From Hyphococcus sp. (GTDB lineage: Bacteria > Pseudomonadota > Alphaproteobacteria > Caulobacterales > Parvularculaceae), in NCBI GenBank assembly GCA_028281665.1, contig JANQJK010000026.1, positions 241,191-305,190 of the forward strand: a DNA stretch of 64,000 bases, read 5' to 3'. The translations under genes and the position numbers were made by a program. The notes below the pieces were generated by a model that was not told where the DNA came from, did no database searches, and was given only the letters and a program-made list of their open reading frames with translations. Positions 28,103 through 39,559 of the stretch are shown one piece after another. How positions within the stretch are numbered: the stretch's first letter is position 1; each line of letters begins with the position of its first letter.

Positions 28103-28114
28103 GGAGTTTCAGCC

Positions 28115-28303
28115 ATGGCTGCAAAGAAAACCATTAAAGTGCGCCAGACCGGCAGCCCGATCCGTCGGCCGCAAGATCAGCGGGCGACGCTGGTCGGTCT
28201 TGGCCTCAACAAGATGGGCCGCGTGCGCGAACTTGAAGACACGCCGGCCGTGCGCGGCATGATTCGCAAGGTCGCCCACATGGTCGAAGTGGTGGAAGAG
28301 TAA
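28115..28303 (+). CDS. rpmD: 50S ribosomal protein L30
   Basis: A 62-residue protein with the motif [28 protein letters not shown] and a normal ferredoxin-like length. AAGGAG lies before the ATG. It sits 12 bases after rpsE in the usual order. Confidence 0.97.
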   Translation: MAAKKTIKVRQTGSPIRRPQDQRATLVGLGLNKMGRVRELEDTPAVRGMIRKVAHMVEVVEE

Positions 28304-28378
28304 TCCGTCCGGCTCCGGACAAAATCAGGCGAGGCGGCGTGTTCGAATTCGAGCGGGCCGTCGAAAGTCGAGGTAAAA

Positions 28379-28846
28379 ATGAAACTGAACGAACTTTCCG
28401 ACAATAAGGGCGCGCGCAAGGCCCGCACACGGATCGGCCGCGGCATCGGCTCGGGCAAGGGCAAGACCGGCGGACGTGGCGTGAAGGGCCAGAAATCCCG
28501 TTCGGGCGTTTCCGGCATCCGCTCTTTTGAGGGCGGCCAGATGCCGCTCTATATGCGCCTGCCAAAGCGCGGCTTCACCAAGCCGAACGCAAAGAAATAT
28601 GTCGAGGTTAATCTCGGTCGCCTTCAGACGGCCATCGACGCCGGAAAGCTGAGTGCTGACAAGAAAATTGACGCCGCCGTCCTTGTCGAGGCAGGCGTCA
28701 TACGCCGGCCCCATGCAGGCATCCGGCTCCTGGGCGTCGGCGATCTGAAAGCCAAGATCGATATCGAGGTGGCCCACGCATCGGCGACAGCCAAAGCGGC
28801 CGTTGAGAAAGCCGGCGGCTCGGTAACTGCGCCGGAGAAAGCCTGA
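28379..28846 (+). CDS. rplO: 50S ribosomal protein L15
   Basis: A 155-residue late-assembly protein. The glycine-rich N-terminus ([26 protein letters not shown]) threads into 23S rRNA. The globular C-domain ends in [10 protein letters not shown]. It lies 75 bases after rpmD and 109 bases before secY. Confidence 0.98.
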   Translation: MKLNELSDNKGARKARTRIGRGIGSGKGKTGGRGVKGQKSRSGVSGIRSFEGGQMPLYMRLPKRGFTKPNAKKYVEVNLGRLQTAIDAGKLSADKKIDAAVLVEAGVIRRPHAGIRLLGVGDLKAKIDIEVAHASATAKAAVEKAGGSVTAPEKA

Positions 28847-28955
28847 TTTTTTAGCCCGCGGTTGCGCCGCGGCGTTCCCGTCGCCACATGGGACCGTCGG
28901 CGCAACGCCCGAGCAGTAGAGTGCGGGCCGGAAAACAAGCAGGATCACAGGTCTT

Positions 28956-30293
28956 ATGACATCAGCCGCTGAACAGTTTGCCTCGAATATGACGCTTTCC
29001 TCCTTTGCCAAGGCGGAGGAACTGAAAAAGCGACTGCTGTTCACGCTGGGAGCGTTGATCGTCTATCGCCTCGGAACGTTCGTGCCCCTTCCAGGCATCG
29101 ACATGGCGACGTTCAGCCAGGGCTTTCAGGGCCAGCAGGGCGGCCTTCTGGGCACGCTGAACATCTTCGCCGGCGGCGCGGTGGAGCGCATGGCGATCTT
29201 CGCCCTCAACATCATGCCCTATATCTCGGCGTCCATCATCATGCAGTTGATGGCGGCCGTTATTCCTTCTCTTGAGGCGATCAAGAAGGAAGGCGAGCAG
29301 GGCCGTCGGCAGATCAATCAGTATACCCGTTACCTGACCGTGTTCCTTGCGACGATGCAGGGATACTTCATTGCCGTCTCGCTCCAGGGGCAGGGCGTCG
29401 CCCTTAATCCGGGGCCGTTTTTCCTTGCGACAACGGTCATCACGCTCGTTGGCGGGGTTATGTTCCTGCTCTGGCTTGGCGAGCAGATCACCGCCCGCGG
29501 CGTCGGCAATGGCGTCTCGCTGATCATTTTCGCCGGCATTGTCGCCGAACTCCCGCGCGTTATGGCGGGCCTCTTGGATCAGGGCCGCACGGGCGCCGGC
29601 GTCGGCGGCGGCACGATCCTGGTGATCGCCGCGCTTGCGCTCGCCCTCGTGGTTTTCGTGGTGTTTATCGAGCGTTCCCAACGCCGGATCATCGTTCAGT
29701 ATCCGCGTCGTCAGGTCGGACAGCGCATGACCCAGGGCGAGAAATCGCACCTGCCGCTGAAGCTGAACCCGTCAGGGGTTATCCCGCCGATTTTTGCGTC
29801 GTCCCTGCTGCTGCTGCCGGCGACGGCGATCGGTGCGGTTGGGCAGAACTCGCCCGACTGGCTGCAAACGCTTGGCTTCCTCTTCGCGCCGGGGCGTCCG
29901 CTCTATATCGGCCTCTACGCGGCGCTGATTATCGGTTTCACGTTCATTTACACGTCCGTCGTGTTCAACGTTGAAGACGTCGCCGACAACCTCAAGAAAT
30001 ATGGCGGATTTGTTCAGGGATATCGGCCCGGCGCGCGGACGGCGGAGTATCTCGATTTCGTGGTGACGCGGCTGACGGTTATCGGCGCGCTTTATCTCAC
30101 GGGCGTGTGCATATTCCCGGAATTGCTGAAAATGGGGTCCAATCAGGCGATCCCCGTTTATGTCGGGGGCACGTCCTTGCTGATTGTCGTCTCCGTCACC
30201 CTCGATACCGTTTCGCAGATCCAGGGCCATCTCGTGGCGCAGCAATATGAGAGCCTGATCAAGAAATCGAAGCTTCGCGGGGGCCGCCGGTGA
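28956..30293 (+). CDS. secY: Preprotein translocase subunit SecY
   Basis: The 445-residue channel of the Sec translocon in the inner membrane. Ten hydrophobic segments are readable. Conserved parts include [25 protein letters not shown], the plug-region residues, and RNA-like basic cytoplasmic loops (FVQGYRPG). It is followed by adk with a four-base overlap (GTGA). Confidence 0.98.
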   Translation: MTSAAEQFASNMTLSSFAKAEELKKRLLFTLGALIVYRLGTFVPLPGIDMATFSQGFQGQQGGLLGTLNIFAGGAVERMAIFALNIMPYISASIIMQLMAAVIPSLEAIKKEGEQGRRQINQYTRYLTVFLATMQGYFIAVSLQGQGVALNPGPFFLATTVITLVGGVMFLLWLGEQITARGVGNGVSLIIFAGIVAELPRVMAGLLDQGRTGAGVGGGTILVIAALALALVVFVVFIERSQRRIIVQYPRRQVGQRMTQGEKSHLPLKLNPSGVIPPIFASSLLLLPATAIGAVGQNSPDWLQTLGFLFAPGRPLYIGLYAALIIGFTFIYTSVVFNVEDVADNLKKYGGFVQGYRPGARTAEYLDFVVTRLTVIGALYLTGVCIFPELLKMGSNQAIPVYVGGTSLLIVVSVTLDTVSQIQGHLVAQQYESLIKKSKLRGGRR

Positions 30294-30880
30294 TCCTGAT
30301 ATTCCTGGGCCCTCCAGGCGCTGGAAAGGGCACGCAGGCCGCGCATATTGTATCGAGCCGCGCCATCCCCCAGCTGTCGACCGGCGACATGCTGCGCGCC
30401 GCCGTTGCGGGGCAGACCCCGGTTGGAATTCAGGCGAAGGCCGTGATGGACGCCGGCAAACTCGTGTCGGATGAAATCGTCGCCGCCATCGTTGAAGAAC
30501 GCATCGAGGAGGATGACTGCGCCGGGGGTTTTCTCCTTGACGGTTTCCCCCGCACGCTGGCGCAGGCGGAAATGCTGGATGCGATGCTCCGGAAGAAGGA
30601 GCGGGTTCTCGATGCCGTGATCGAGCTTCGGGTAGACGAATCGGCGCTCATGTCGCGCCTTCGTTCCCGCATTGCCGAGACCAAGGCGCGCGGAGAGGAA
30701 GTCCGCAAGGACGACAATGAAGAGACCTTCAAAAAGCGGCTCGAAGTCTACAAGGAGCAGACGGCCCCGCTGATCCCCTACTATGAGAAACAGGGGAAAC
30801 TGAAGGTCGTCGACGGCATGGGATCGGTCGAGGCGGTGTCCGCCGCAATCGATGCGATTCTGGACGAAATTCGGCCCTGA
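30290..30880 (+). CDS. adk: Adenylate kinase (short form)
   Basis: A 196-residue enzyme balancing ATP, ADP and AMP. The P-loop [11 protein letters not shown] and the AMP-binding [10 protein letters not shown] are clear, as is [11 protein letters not shown]. At the position of the LID, the zinc-finger insertion of long bacterial forms is absent and a short arginine-rich segment ([15 protein letters not shown]) is found, as in other Alphaproteobacteria. The start is a GTG overlapping the secY stop. Confidence 0.97.
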   Translation: MILIFLGPPGAGKGTQAAHIVSSRAIPQLSTGDMLRAAVAGQTPVGIQAKAVMDAGKLVSDEIVAAIVEERIEEDDCAGGFLLDGFPRTLAQAEMLDAMLRKKERVLDAVIELRVDESALMSRLRSRIAETKARGEEVRKDDNEETFKKRLEVYKEQTAPLIPYYEKQGKLKVVDGMGSVEAVSAAIDAILDEIRP

Positions 30881-30897
30881 AAGGGGGCTGAAAACGG

Positions 30898-30925
30898 TTG
30901 ACGGGGACGGGCGCGGGCCTATATC
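30898..30925 (+). promoter_or_regulatory. Putative internal promoter before rpsM
   Basis: TTGACG (30898-30903) and TATATC (30920-30925) with a 16-base spacer resemble a strong sigma-70 promoter. It stands in the 231-base adk-rpsM gap, where E. coli also has separate alpha-operon control. It would drive rpsM-rpsK-rpoA-rplQ. Confidence 0.5.
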
Positions 30926-31111
30926 TACGCGCTCTCCGCGAGAAGGAGTTCAGCCCGCCCGGCATGGGGATGTCCCTGTCGCCGCCAGCGGGCCTTGTTG
31001 CTTGGGCGAAGGTCCAGGAAAAGTGCGTAAGAGGCGGGTCCGAAACGGACCTTTTAAATGGTTGGCCCGGCCAATGGAAAAGGGGCGAGCGGTAAGAGAA
31101 GGAGCCTTCAA

Positions 31112-31480
31112 GTGGCCCGTATTGCAGGGGTTAACATCCCCACGAATAAGCGCGTAACGATTGCGCTGCGTTATATCCATGGTATCGGCGCCACCAAAGC
31201 GGCCGAAATCTGCGAAAAAGTCGGCATCACGGCGGAGCGGCGCGTTCAGGATCTGTCCGACGCGGAAGTTCTACAGATCCGCGAAACGATTGACCGGGAT
31301 TACATGGTCGAAGGCGATCTTCGCCGTGAAGTCGCCGTCAACATCAAGCGCCTGATGGACCAGGGTTGTTATCGGGGTCTGCGCCATCGTCGCGGCCTGC
31401 CGGTTCGCGGCCAGCGCACCCATACGAATGCGCGCACCCGCAAGGGCCCGGCGAAACCGATCGCCGGCAAGAAGAAATAG
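31112..31480 (+). CDS. rpsM: 30S ribosomal protein S13
   Basis: A 122-residue head protein contacting the P-site tRNA and L5. The start is GTG at 31112 after AGAGAAGGAG, giving the normal N-terminus [14 protein letters not shown] after the initiator. The frame extends upstream without conserved residues. The C-terminus [19 protein letters not shown] is intact. Confidence 0.97.
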   Translation: MARIAGVNIPTNKRVTIALRYIHGIGATKAAEICEKVGITAERRVQDLSDAEVLQIRETIDRDYMVEGDLRREVAVNIKRLMDQGCYRGLRHRRGLPVRGQRTHTNARTRKGPAKPIAGKKK

Positions 31481-31491
31481 GATCACGTCCG

Positions 31492-31884
31492 ATGGCAAAA
31501 CCAAACACAGGCCGCGTCAAACATCGCGAGCGTAAAAACATCTCCACCGGCGTCGTTCATGTGAACGCATCGTTCAACAACACCATGATCACAATTTCCG
31601 ACGAGCAGGGAAATGCGATCTCATGGTCATCCGCCGGCGGCATGGGCTTTAAGGGCTCGCGCAAGTCGACGCCTTATGCAGCGCAGCTTGCTGCCGAAGA
31701 CGCAGCCAAAAAGGCGATGGAGCACGGGCTGCAAACAGTAAGCGTTGAAGTCCGCGGTCCAGGTTCGGGGCGCGAAAGCGCGCTGCGCGCATTGCAGTCC
31801 GCCGGCCTGACGGTGTCGATGATCCGCGACGTTACGCCGATACCGCATAACGGCGCCCGGCCGCGCAAGCGCCGCCGCGTCTAA
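31492..31884 (+). CDS. rpsK: 30S ribosomal protein S11
   Basis: A 130-residue platform protein near the mRNA exit. [18 protein letters not shown] and the C-terminal [19 protein letters not shown] are diagnostic. I chose ATG 31492 ([10 protein letters not shown]); upstream codons overlap rpsM in another frame. It lies 11 bases after rpsM. Confidence 0.98.
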   Translation: MAKPNTGRVKHRERKNISTGVVHVNASFNNTMITISDEQGNAISWSSAGGMGFKGSRKSTPYAAQLAAEDAAKKAMEHGLQTVSVEVRGPGSGRESALRALQSAGLTVSMIRDVTPIPHNGARPRKRRRV

Positions 31885-31912
31885 CGAGACTAACAAAGAG
31901 AGCACGGAACAA

Positions 31913-32938
31913 ATGGATTCGATTCAGATCCTCGAAAAAAACTGGCAGGAACTTATCCGGCCGTCGAAACTCGACGTTGCGCCGGGCGCTGACAGCCAGC
32001 GCAAGGCGACCATCGTCGCGCAGCCGCTGGAGCGCGGTTTCGGCCTGACGCTTGGCAACAGCCTGCGCCGCATTCTGATGTCTTCGCTTCAGGGCGCGGC
32101 CGTGACCGCCATTCAGATCGACGGCGTCGTTCACGAATTCTCGTCGATCACGGGCGTTCGCGAGGATGTCACCGACATCGTTCTCAACATCAAGCAGCTT
32201 GCCCTGCGCATGCATGCGGATGGTCCGAAGCGTCTTGTCCTCAAGAAATCGACGCCGGGTCTCGTGACTGCGGCCGACATTGAGGAAACGGCGTCGGTTG
32301 AAATCCTGAACAAGGACCACGTTATCTGTCACCTCGACGAAGGCGCCGATTTGCGCATCGAGATGACCGTGAACACCGGCAAGGGCTACACGCCTGCGGA
32401 ACAGAACCGACCGGAAGACGCGCCGATCGGTCTCATTCCGGTCGACAGCCTCTACAGCCCGGTGAACCGCGTCGCCTATCGCGTTGAGAACACGCGGGAA
32501 GGTCAGGTGCTCGATTACGACAAGCTGATCATGGAGATCGAAACCGACGGGTCGGTCTCTCCGGACGATGCAGCGGCGTATGCGGCGCGCATCCTTCAGG
32601 ATCAGTTGCAGATCTTCATCAACTTCGACGAGCCCTCCAAAGACGTGGGCGGCGAAGCGCGCGAGGAGCTGCCGTTTAATCCGGCGCTGCTGCGCAAGGT
32701 CGACGAGCTGGAGCTTTCCGTGCGTTCGGCAAACTGCCTGAAGAACGACAATGTCGTGTATATCGGCGATCTGATTCAGAAAACCGAAGCGGAAATGCTT
32801 CGCACGCCGAATTTCGGGCGGAAGTCCCTGAACGAGATCAAGGAAGTCCTTGCCGGGCTCGGTCTGCATCTTGGAATGGACGTGCCGGACTGGCCGCCAG
32901 ACAATATTGAAGAACTGGCCAAGAAATTTGACGAATAG
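31913..32938 (+). CDS. rpoA: DNA-directed RNA polymerase subunit alpha
   Basis: A 341-residue assembly subunit. The N-domain contains [24 protein letters not shown], which dimerises and binds beta and beta'. The C-domain that contacts UP elements and activators includes [20 protein letters not shown] and [11 protein letters not shown]. The order rpsM-rpsK-rpoA-rplQ is standard. Confidence 0.99.
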   Translation: MDSIQILEKNWQELIRPSKLDVAPGADSQRKATIVAQPLERGFGLTLGNSLRRILMSSLQGAAVTAIQIDGVVHEFSSITGVREDVTDIVLNIKQLALRMHADGPKRLVLKKSTPGLVTAADIEETASVEILNKDHVICHLDEGADLRIEMTVNTGKGYTPAEQNRPEDAPIGLIPVDSLYSPVNRVAYRVENTREGQVLDYDKLIMEIETDGSVSPDDAAAYAARILQDQLQIFINFDEPSKDVGGEAREELPFNPALLRKVDELELSVRSANCLKNDNVVYIGDLIQKTEAEMLRTPNFGRKSLNEIKEVLAGLGLHLGMDVPDWPPDNIEELAKKFDE

Positions 32939-32970
32939 GCGACGATAGTCGTCCGTAAGGAGAAAGACCC

Positions 32971-33411
32971 ATGCGACACGGAGTGGCGCAACGCAAATTG
33001 AACCGCACCCACGAACATCGCAAAGCGATGTTTGCGAATATGGCGTGCGCGCTCATCAAGCATGAGCAAATCACGACGACGTTGCCAAAGGCGAAGGAAC
33101 TTCGCCCGATTGTCGAAAAACTCGTCACGAAGGCAAAACACGCCGTCGCGGAAAGCGACAAGTCACTGCATTTACGTCGCCAGGTGATCTCGTCGATCCG
33201 CGACAAGGACATGACGAAGAAACTTTTCGACACGCTGGGGCCCCGCTACGCGGAACGTGACGGCGGTTATATCCGCATCATGAAAGCTGGCTTCCGTCAT
33301 GGCGATAATGCGCCGCTTGCGGTCATTGAGTTTGTCGATCGCGACGAGGATGCAAAAGGACAGGATTCCGGTCCGACCATGTTCGAAAGCGATGACGACG
33401 ACGAGGAATAA
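32971..33411 (+). CDS. rplQ: 50S ribosomal protein L17 with acidic tail
   Basis: A 146-residue protein at the tunnel-exit side. [20 protein letters not shown] and [19 protein letters not shown] are typical. The last 25 residues form an acidic tail ending in Asp and Glu (FESDDDDEE). It is the last gene of the ribosomal block, followed by a terminator. Confidence 0.98.
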   Translation: MRHGVAQRKLNRTHEHRKAMFANMACALIKHEQITTTLPKAKELRPIVEKLVTKAKHAVAESDKSLHLRRQVISSIRDKDMTKKLFDTLGPRYAERDGGYIRIMKAGFRHGDNAPLAVIEFVDRDEDAKGQDSGPTMFESDDDDEE

Positions 33412-33442
33412 GCGCTGATCTCGTTCGGTCTCCGATCGATGA

Positions 33443-33470
33443 ACGGCGCTCCAAGGGGCGCCGTTTTTTC
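33443..33470 (+). terminator. Rho-independent terminator after rplQ
   Basis: ACGGCGC (33443-33449) pairs with GCGCCGT (33458-33464), followed by a run of six Ts. It closes the alpha operon, about 32 bases after the rplQ stop. Confidence 0.85.
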
Positions 33471-33494
33471 GATCGGGTGTCAAAAGTCCGTTCT

Positions 33495-33553
33495 CCCCGG
33501 CGGAAGCCGGGGGCCAGTTTAATCAAACGCCGGGCGAAGCTACGCTTCGCCCG
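33495..33553. repeat. Pair of intergenic hairpins
   Basis: CCCCGGC, GGAA, GCCGGGG at 33495-33512 and a 10-base perfect stem CGGGCGAAGC, TAC, GCTTCGCCCG at 33531-33553 lie between rplQ and the ABC exporter. The first resembles half of the dispersed palindromes seen elsewhere in the window. Nothing else is recognised between 33554 and 33685. Confidence 0.55.
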
Positions 33554-33685
33554 ACATTATCCTGTTGCTGGGTTCCGACTGTCGGTTCCCATCCGCCAGC
33601 TCGCCGGAAAGAACGGGGTAAGGTAACTACGTTGAGGAGAAAATTCTCCTTCTCACATGCACGCCGTCGACCCATATAACGCAAC

Positions 33686-35539
33686 ATGTTCAGATTTTTT
33701 GAAAAGCGACTGGAGCCGTTTCCTGCGGACGACAATGTCGCCCCGCCAAAGGAATTCCGCACGTTCTGCTGGCACTATGCAAAAGACTCCTTGCCCTGGC
33801 TCCTGGCCTTGGGTGCGCTCTCGGCGTTTATGGCCGTCGGCGAGGTCATGCTGTTCGCGTTTTTGGGACGTCTGGTTGACTGGCTCGCCTCATCGAACAA
33901 ATCGACATTTCTCGCTGATGAAGGGCTGACCCTCGCACTGATCGGAGCGTTCGTCCTGATCGTCTTGCCGCTTGCGGCGCTGCTGAATTCGCTCATCCAG
34001 CATCAGACGTTGATTGGCAATATGCCCATGAGTGCGCGCTGGCGCATTCATCGGCACCTTCTGAAGCAGAGCGCGTCCTTCTACGCGAACGAATTCGCCG
34101 GCCGCGTCGCCACGAAGATGATGCAGACCTCGCTCGCCGTGCGCGAGGTGATGATGAAAGTGCTCGACATCCTCGTTTACGTGTCGGTCTATTTTATCGC
34201 AATGTTTGTGCTGATCGCGGCGGCGGATCTGCGTCTCGTCCTGCCCCTAATTGCGTGGCTCGCGGCATATATCGGGATTATCGTCTATTTCGTTCCGCGC
34301 CTGCGGGATACGTCAAAGCGTCAGGCGGATGCGCGCTCCGACATGACGGGCCGTATCGTTGACAGCTACACGAACATCGCGACGGTCAAACTCTTCGCCC
34401 ATGCCGGCCGCGAGGAGCGTTATGCGCGCGACGGCATGGCCAGGTTTCTGGACACGGTGCATCCGCAGATGCGGCTCGTGACCCAGTTTTACGGGCTCGT
34501 CTATCTCATCAACTGCATCGCTGTCTTTGCCGTCGCAGCCCTGTCGATCTGGCTGTGGCGCGGAGATCTCGTAACGGTCGGCGCAATTGCGACCGCCGTC
34601 GCATTGACGCTTCGCATCTTCGGCATGTCGCAATGGATCATGTGGGAGGTTTCGGCGCTGTTTGAGAACATCGGCGTTATCCATGACGGCATGTCGATGC
34701 TGACAAAAGAAATCGACGTCCAGGACGAACCCGGCGCCAAGCCGCTCACCGTTACGGACGGCGCCATTGCGTTCAGCAATGTGAGATTCCATTACGGCAA
34801 AGCGGGCGGCGTTATTGACGATCTGTCGCTGTCCATCGGGTCCGGAGAAAAGATCGGCCTTGTGGGCCGCTCCGGCGCGGGCAAGACGACGATCACAAAT
34901 CTGCTCCTGCGCTTTTACGACCTTGAGGGCGGCCGCATTGATATCGACGGCCAGAATATCGCCGCCGTCACGCAGGACTCCCTGCGCAGCCGGATCGGCG
35001 TCGTTACGCAGGATACGTCGCTTTTGCATCGTTCCATTCGCGACAACATCGCGTATGGTCGTCCTGACGCGAGCGATGAGGAGATCCGCGACGCCGTTGC
35101 GCGCGCCAACGCGGAGGACTTCATTGCCGACCTTATGGACAAGGACGGCCGTCGGGGTCTTGACGCACATGTTGGCGAACGGGGCGTTAAACTCTCGGGC
35201 GGTCAGCGCCAGCGCATTGCGATCGCGCGCATCTTCCTCAAGAACGCGCCGATCCTTATTCTTGACGAGGCGACGTCCGCTCTCGATTCCGAAGTCGAGG
35301 CGGCAATTCAGGAGAATCTGTTCGCCCTGATGAGCGGTAAAACCGTGCTGGCCATCGCTCATCGCCTCTCGACCATCGCCGCCATGGACCGGCTGATCGT
35401 CCTTGAGAAGGGCCATATCGTGGAGGAGGGCGCTCACGCGGCCCTCGTTGCCCAGGGCGGCGCATACGCCAGGCTCTGGGCGCGTCAGTCCGGCGGGTTT
35501 ATCGGCGTTGAGCCGGGTCTTCGCGGCGCGGCGGAGTGA
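33686..35539 (+). CDS. ABC exporter, fused permease and ATPase
   Basis: A 617-residue half-transporter. The first 330 residues carry about six membrane helices. The ATPase domain has Walker A GRSGAGKTT (near residue 395), signature LSGGQRQR (near 502), Walker B ILILDEATSALD and the switch histidine in AHRLST. It resembles MsbA or lipid/multidrug exporters, but the substrate cannot be told from sequence. It would act as a homodimer in the inner membrane. It stands alone between the rplQ terminator and deg, 94 bases upstream of the latter. Confidence 0.92.
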   Translation: MFRFFEKRLEPFPADDNVAPPKEFRTFCWHYAKDSLPWLLALGALSAFMAVGEVMLFAFLGRLVDWLASSNKSTFLADEGLTLALIGAFVLIVLPLAALLNSLIQHQTLIGNMPMSARWRIHRHLLKQSASFYANEFAGRVATKMMQTSLAVREVMMKVLDILVYVSVYFIAMFVLIAAADLRLVLPLIAWLAAYIGIIVYFVPRLRDTSKRQADARSDMTGRIVDSYTNIATVKLFAHAGREERYARDGMARFLDTVHPQMRLVTQFYGLVYLINCIAVFAVAALSIWLWRGDLVTVGAIATAVALTLRIFGMSQWIMWEVSALFENIGVIHDGMSMLTKEIDVQDEPGAKPLTVTDGAIAFSNVRFHYGKAGGVIDDLSLSIGSGEKIGLVGRSGAGKTTITNLLLRFYDLEGGRIDIDGQNIAAVTQDSLRSRIGVVTQDTSLLHRSIRDNIAYGRPDASDEEIRDAVARANAEDFIADLMDKDGRRGLDAHVGERGVKLSGGQRQRIAIARIFLKNAPILILDEATSALDSEVEAAIQENLFALMSGKTVLAIAHRLSTIAAMDRLIVLEKGHIVEEGAHAALVAQGGAYARLWARQSGGFIGVEPGLRGAAE

Positions 35540-35633
35540 GCGCACAGTGAACGCACTTAGGGCGATCAGGGCCGTTGATTAGCCGCGGCGGCGGCCCTAT
35601 TTTCGCCCGTCAGGGCGATCTCTGGGAGACTGT

Positions 35634-37088
<1,455 letters not shown>

Positions 37089-37094
37089 CAATCG

Positions 37095-38396
37095 GTGAAC
37101 GATCTTTTCCAGGCGGCCGATATGGGGCGGGATGCGCCCCGGCCGCTTGCCGATCGCCTGCGCCCCGCGACGCTGGAAGAGGTCGTCGGGCAGGATCACA
37201 TCCTTGGCGAAGGCGCGCCATTGGCGCGCATGCTGAAAGCGGGCCGGCTTTCCTCCATTGTGTTCTGGGGCCCGCCGGGTGTCGGCAAGACCACCATCGC
37301 CCGGCTGCTGGCGGATCAGTCCGACCTTGAATTCGAACAGATATCCGCAGTTTTCTCCGGCGTTGCCGATTTGCGCAAAGTCTTCGAACGTGCGGAAGGG
37401 CGCCGCACGGTCGGCAAGGGCACGCTCCTCTTTGTCGACGAGATCCACCGCTTTAATAAAGCGCAACAGGACGGCTTTCTGCCGCACATGGAGTCCGGCC
37501 TGATCACACTCATCGGGGCGACGACGGAGAACCCTTCTTTTGAACTGAATGCTGCGCTCCTCTCCCGCGCCCAGGTGCTCGTGCTCAAGCGGCTGGACGA
37601 TGCTGCGCTAGAAAAGCTTCTCGCCCGCGCGGAAGAGGTTGAGAAGCGAACCCTTCCTCTTACGGATGATGCGCGCCGACGCCTCCGCATCATGGCCGAC
37701 GGTGACGGGCGGGCGCTGCTGAACATGGCGGAGGAGGTTTTCGCCGAGCCGGTCGGAAGCACTATCGACGAAACCGGACTGGCGGAGATCGTCCAGCGTC
37801 GGGCGCCGCTCTACGACAAGAGCGCTGAGTCCCACTACAATCTCGCTAGCGCTTTGCAGAAATCGATCCGCGGCTCCGACGTAGATGCTGCGCTTTACTG
37901 GGCGGCGCGCATGCTGGCCGGCGGGGAGGATCCGCGTTTCATCCTGCGCCGCCTTGTGGTCATCGCGTCAGAGGACATCGGCAATGCGGACCCCCATGCA
38001 TTGCCCCTTGCCGTCGCTGCGCGAGATGCATACGAGTTCCTTGGCCAGCCCGAGGGGGAAATCGCCATCGGCCAGCTTGTCGCCTATCTCGGCACGGCGC
38101 CAAAATCGAACCGGTCCCACGCCGCATTCAAGAAAGCGAAGGCGCGCGCGCACGAAACCGGTTCTCTTGCGCCGCCGCCGCACGCCATGAATGCGCCGAC
38201 CGAAATGATGAAGGAGTTCGGCTATTCAGACGGCTACGTCTATGATCACGATACGGAACGCGGTTTTGCGGGGTTGAACTATTTCCCGCCGGATATGCCC
38301 CGCGAAACGTTTTACGAGCCGTCGTCCTTTGGCTTTGACAAGGAGATTGCAAAACGGCTCGATTACTGGCGTCGACTTCGCGACGAGAAGGCGTAG
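37095..38396 (+). CDS. rarA: Replication-associated recombination protein A (MgsA)
   Basis: A 433-residue clamp-loader-like AAA+ ATPase acting at stalled forks. Walker [10 protein letters not shown], Walker [17 protein letters not shown], the sensor segment [12 protein letters not shown] and the C-terminal part ([13 protein letters not shown]) are intact. The start is GTG, 6 bases beyond deg. This deg-rarA-crcB-rluC order is common in Alphaproteobacteria. Confidence 0.96.
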   Translation: MNDLFQAADMGRDAPRPLADRLRPATLEEVVGQDHILGEGAPLARMLKAGRLSSIVFWGPPGVGKTTIARLLADQSDLEFEQISAVFSGVADLRKVFERAEGRRTVGKGTLLFVDEIHRFNKAQQDGFLPHMESGLITLIGATTENPSFELNAALLSRAQVLVLKRLDDAALEKLLARAEEVEKRTLPLTDDARRRLRIMADGDGRALLNMAEEVFAEPVGSTIDETGLAEIVQRRAPLYDKSAESHYNLASALQKSIRGSDVDAALYWAARMLAGGEDPRFILRRLVVIASEDIGNADPHALPLAVAARDAYEFLGQPEGEIAIGQLVAYLGTAPKSNRSHAAFKKAKARAHETGSLAPPPHAMNAPTEMMKEFGYSDGYVYDHDTERGFAGLNYFPPDMPRETFYEPSSFGFDKEIAKRLDYWRRLRDEKA

Positions 38397-38405
38397 GCAC
38401 GCCCC

Positions 38406-39179
38406 GTGAACGATCTCTTGCTCGCGAAATCGATCTTCTTAATTTGTGTTTTCCTGAGTCTCTTTAGCGCGGAGCGCATTGCCCGCGCCGCGAAACCGCC
38501 GGAAGCGCGCGTTCGATTGCTGCGCAATTTCGGTTTGTGGATTATTGTCGCCCTCGCTTCGCCGCTGATCGTTGCGCCGCTCACGGCGCTCGGCGCCAAT
38601 CATATCGTCTGGGAACGCAATCCGGAGTTGACGGTCGGGCTGATTGGCCTCGCCGTCCTTGTTATTGATCTCGTCGTCCTGGACCTTTGGACCTATTGGC
38701 TGCACCGTGCTTATCATCGCGTTCCGCTCATGTGGCGCCTGCACGAGGTCCATCATCGCGACGAGTTTCTCGACACGACCAGCGCCGTCCGGTTTCATCT
38801 GGGGGAGGTGGTTCTGTCGGCGCTTTTACGGCTGATTCCGGTTACGCTGTTGGCGACGCCGCTTACAACGGTGATTGTTTTTGAAACCGTCTTGCTGGCG
38901 TCCGCGCTGTTCCATCATTCAAATATCAAGCTGCCTCGCGCGCTCGAACGCGCCTTGTCATATTTCATCGTAACACCGTCGATCCATTGGGTGCATCATC
39001 ACGCGATCCGGGCTGACACGGATTCAAACTATTCTTCTATTCTAAGCGTCTGGGATCGGCTGTTTGCATCGCGCAGCGCCACGGTCCGCACCTCCGATAT
39101 GAAAATTGGCGCGGAAGGCGTTGAAGATCTGTCATTTATTGGTCTATTGCTGGCGCCCATGGTGAGGAAAGACCCGTGA
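38406..39179 (+). CDS. Sterol desaturase / fatty acid hydroxylase family protein
   Basis: A 257-residue membrane di-iron oxygenase-like protein. Four histidine clusters are visible: HRAYH, HEVHH, FHHSN and HWVHHH. They lie between hydrophobic segments, as the family requires. The substrate (lipid, sterol or carotenoid) is unknown. The start is GTG, 9 bases after rarA, and the end overlaps crcB by four bases. It appears to be an insertion into the otherwise conserved rarA-crcB pair. Confidence 0.88.
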   Translation: MNDLLLAKSIFLICVFLSLFSAERIARAAKPPEARVRLLRNFGLWIIVALASPLIVAPLTALGANHIVWERNPELTVGLIGLAVLVIDLVVLDLWTYWLHRAYHRVPLMWRLHEVHHRDEFLDTTSAVRFHLGEVVLSALLRLIPVTLLATPLTTVIVFETVLLASALFHHSNIKLPRALERALSYFIVTPSIHWVHHHAIRADTDSNYSSILSVWDRLFASRSATVRTSDMKIGAEGVEDLSFIGLLLAPMVRKDP

Positions 39180-39559
39180 GCGCTGCAATCTGGCTGGCTG
39201 TGGGCGCCGGCGGCGCGCTGGGCGCCATGGCGCGTCACGGCGTGTCGCGCGCATCGATGGCTGTGCTGGGACCCGCTTTCCCCTGGGGGACGCTGACCGT
39301 CAACGCAGTAGGTTCCTTCGTCATGGGCGCGGTGATCATCTGGCTTGCCCGGCACGAACCGGAATCTTCGGCGATGCGGGCCTTCCTGACCGTCGGCATT
39401 CTGGGCGCCTTCACGACATTCTCGACATTCGCGCTCGACGCCGTGACGCTCGCAAAGGACCGCTCACTGACCATCGCCGCCGTCTATGTCGCCGCTTCGG
39501 TCGTGCTTTCAATCGGTGGACTGACGGCTGGAATGCTGGCGATGCGGGCCTCGTCATGA
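39176..39559 (+). CDS. crcB: Fluoride channel CrcB/Fluc
   Basis: A 127-residue, four-helix dual-topology channel exporting fluoride. Motifs GALGAMARH, GTLTVNAVGSFVMG and the TTFSTFA segment lining the pore are present. The GTG start overlaps the previous stop (GTGA). No fluoride riboswitch is visible, as expected for a gene inside an operon. Its stop overlaps rluC (ATGA). Confidence 0.95.
   Translation: MSAAIWLAVGAGGALGAMARHGVSRASMAVLGPAFPWGTLTVNAVGSFVMGAVIIWLARHEPESSAMRAFLTVGILGAFTTFSTFALDAVTLAKDRSLTIAAVYVAASVVLSIGGLTAGMLAMRASS

Noticed and set aside
31832..32869. 345-codon minus-strand open frame opposite rpoA
   Set aside because: Shadow of rpoA with no recognisable protein.
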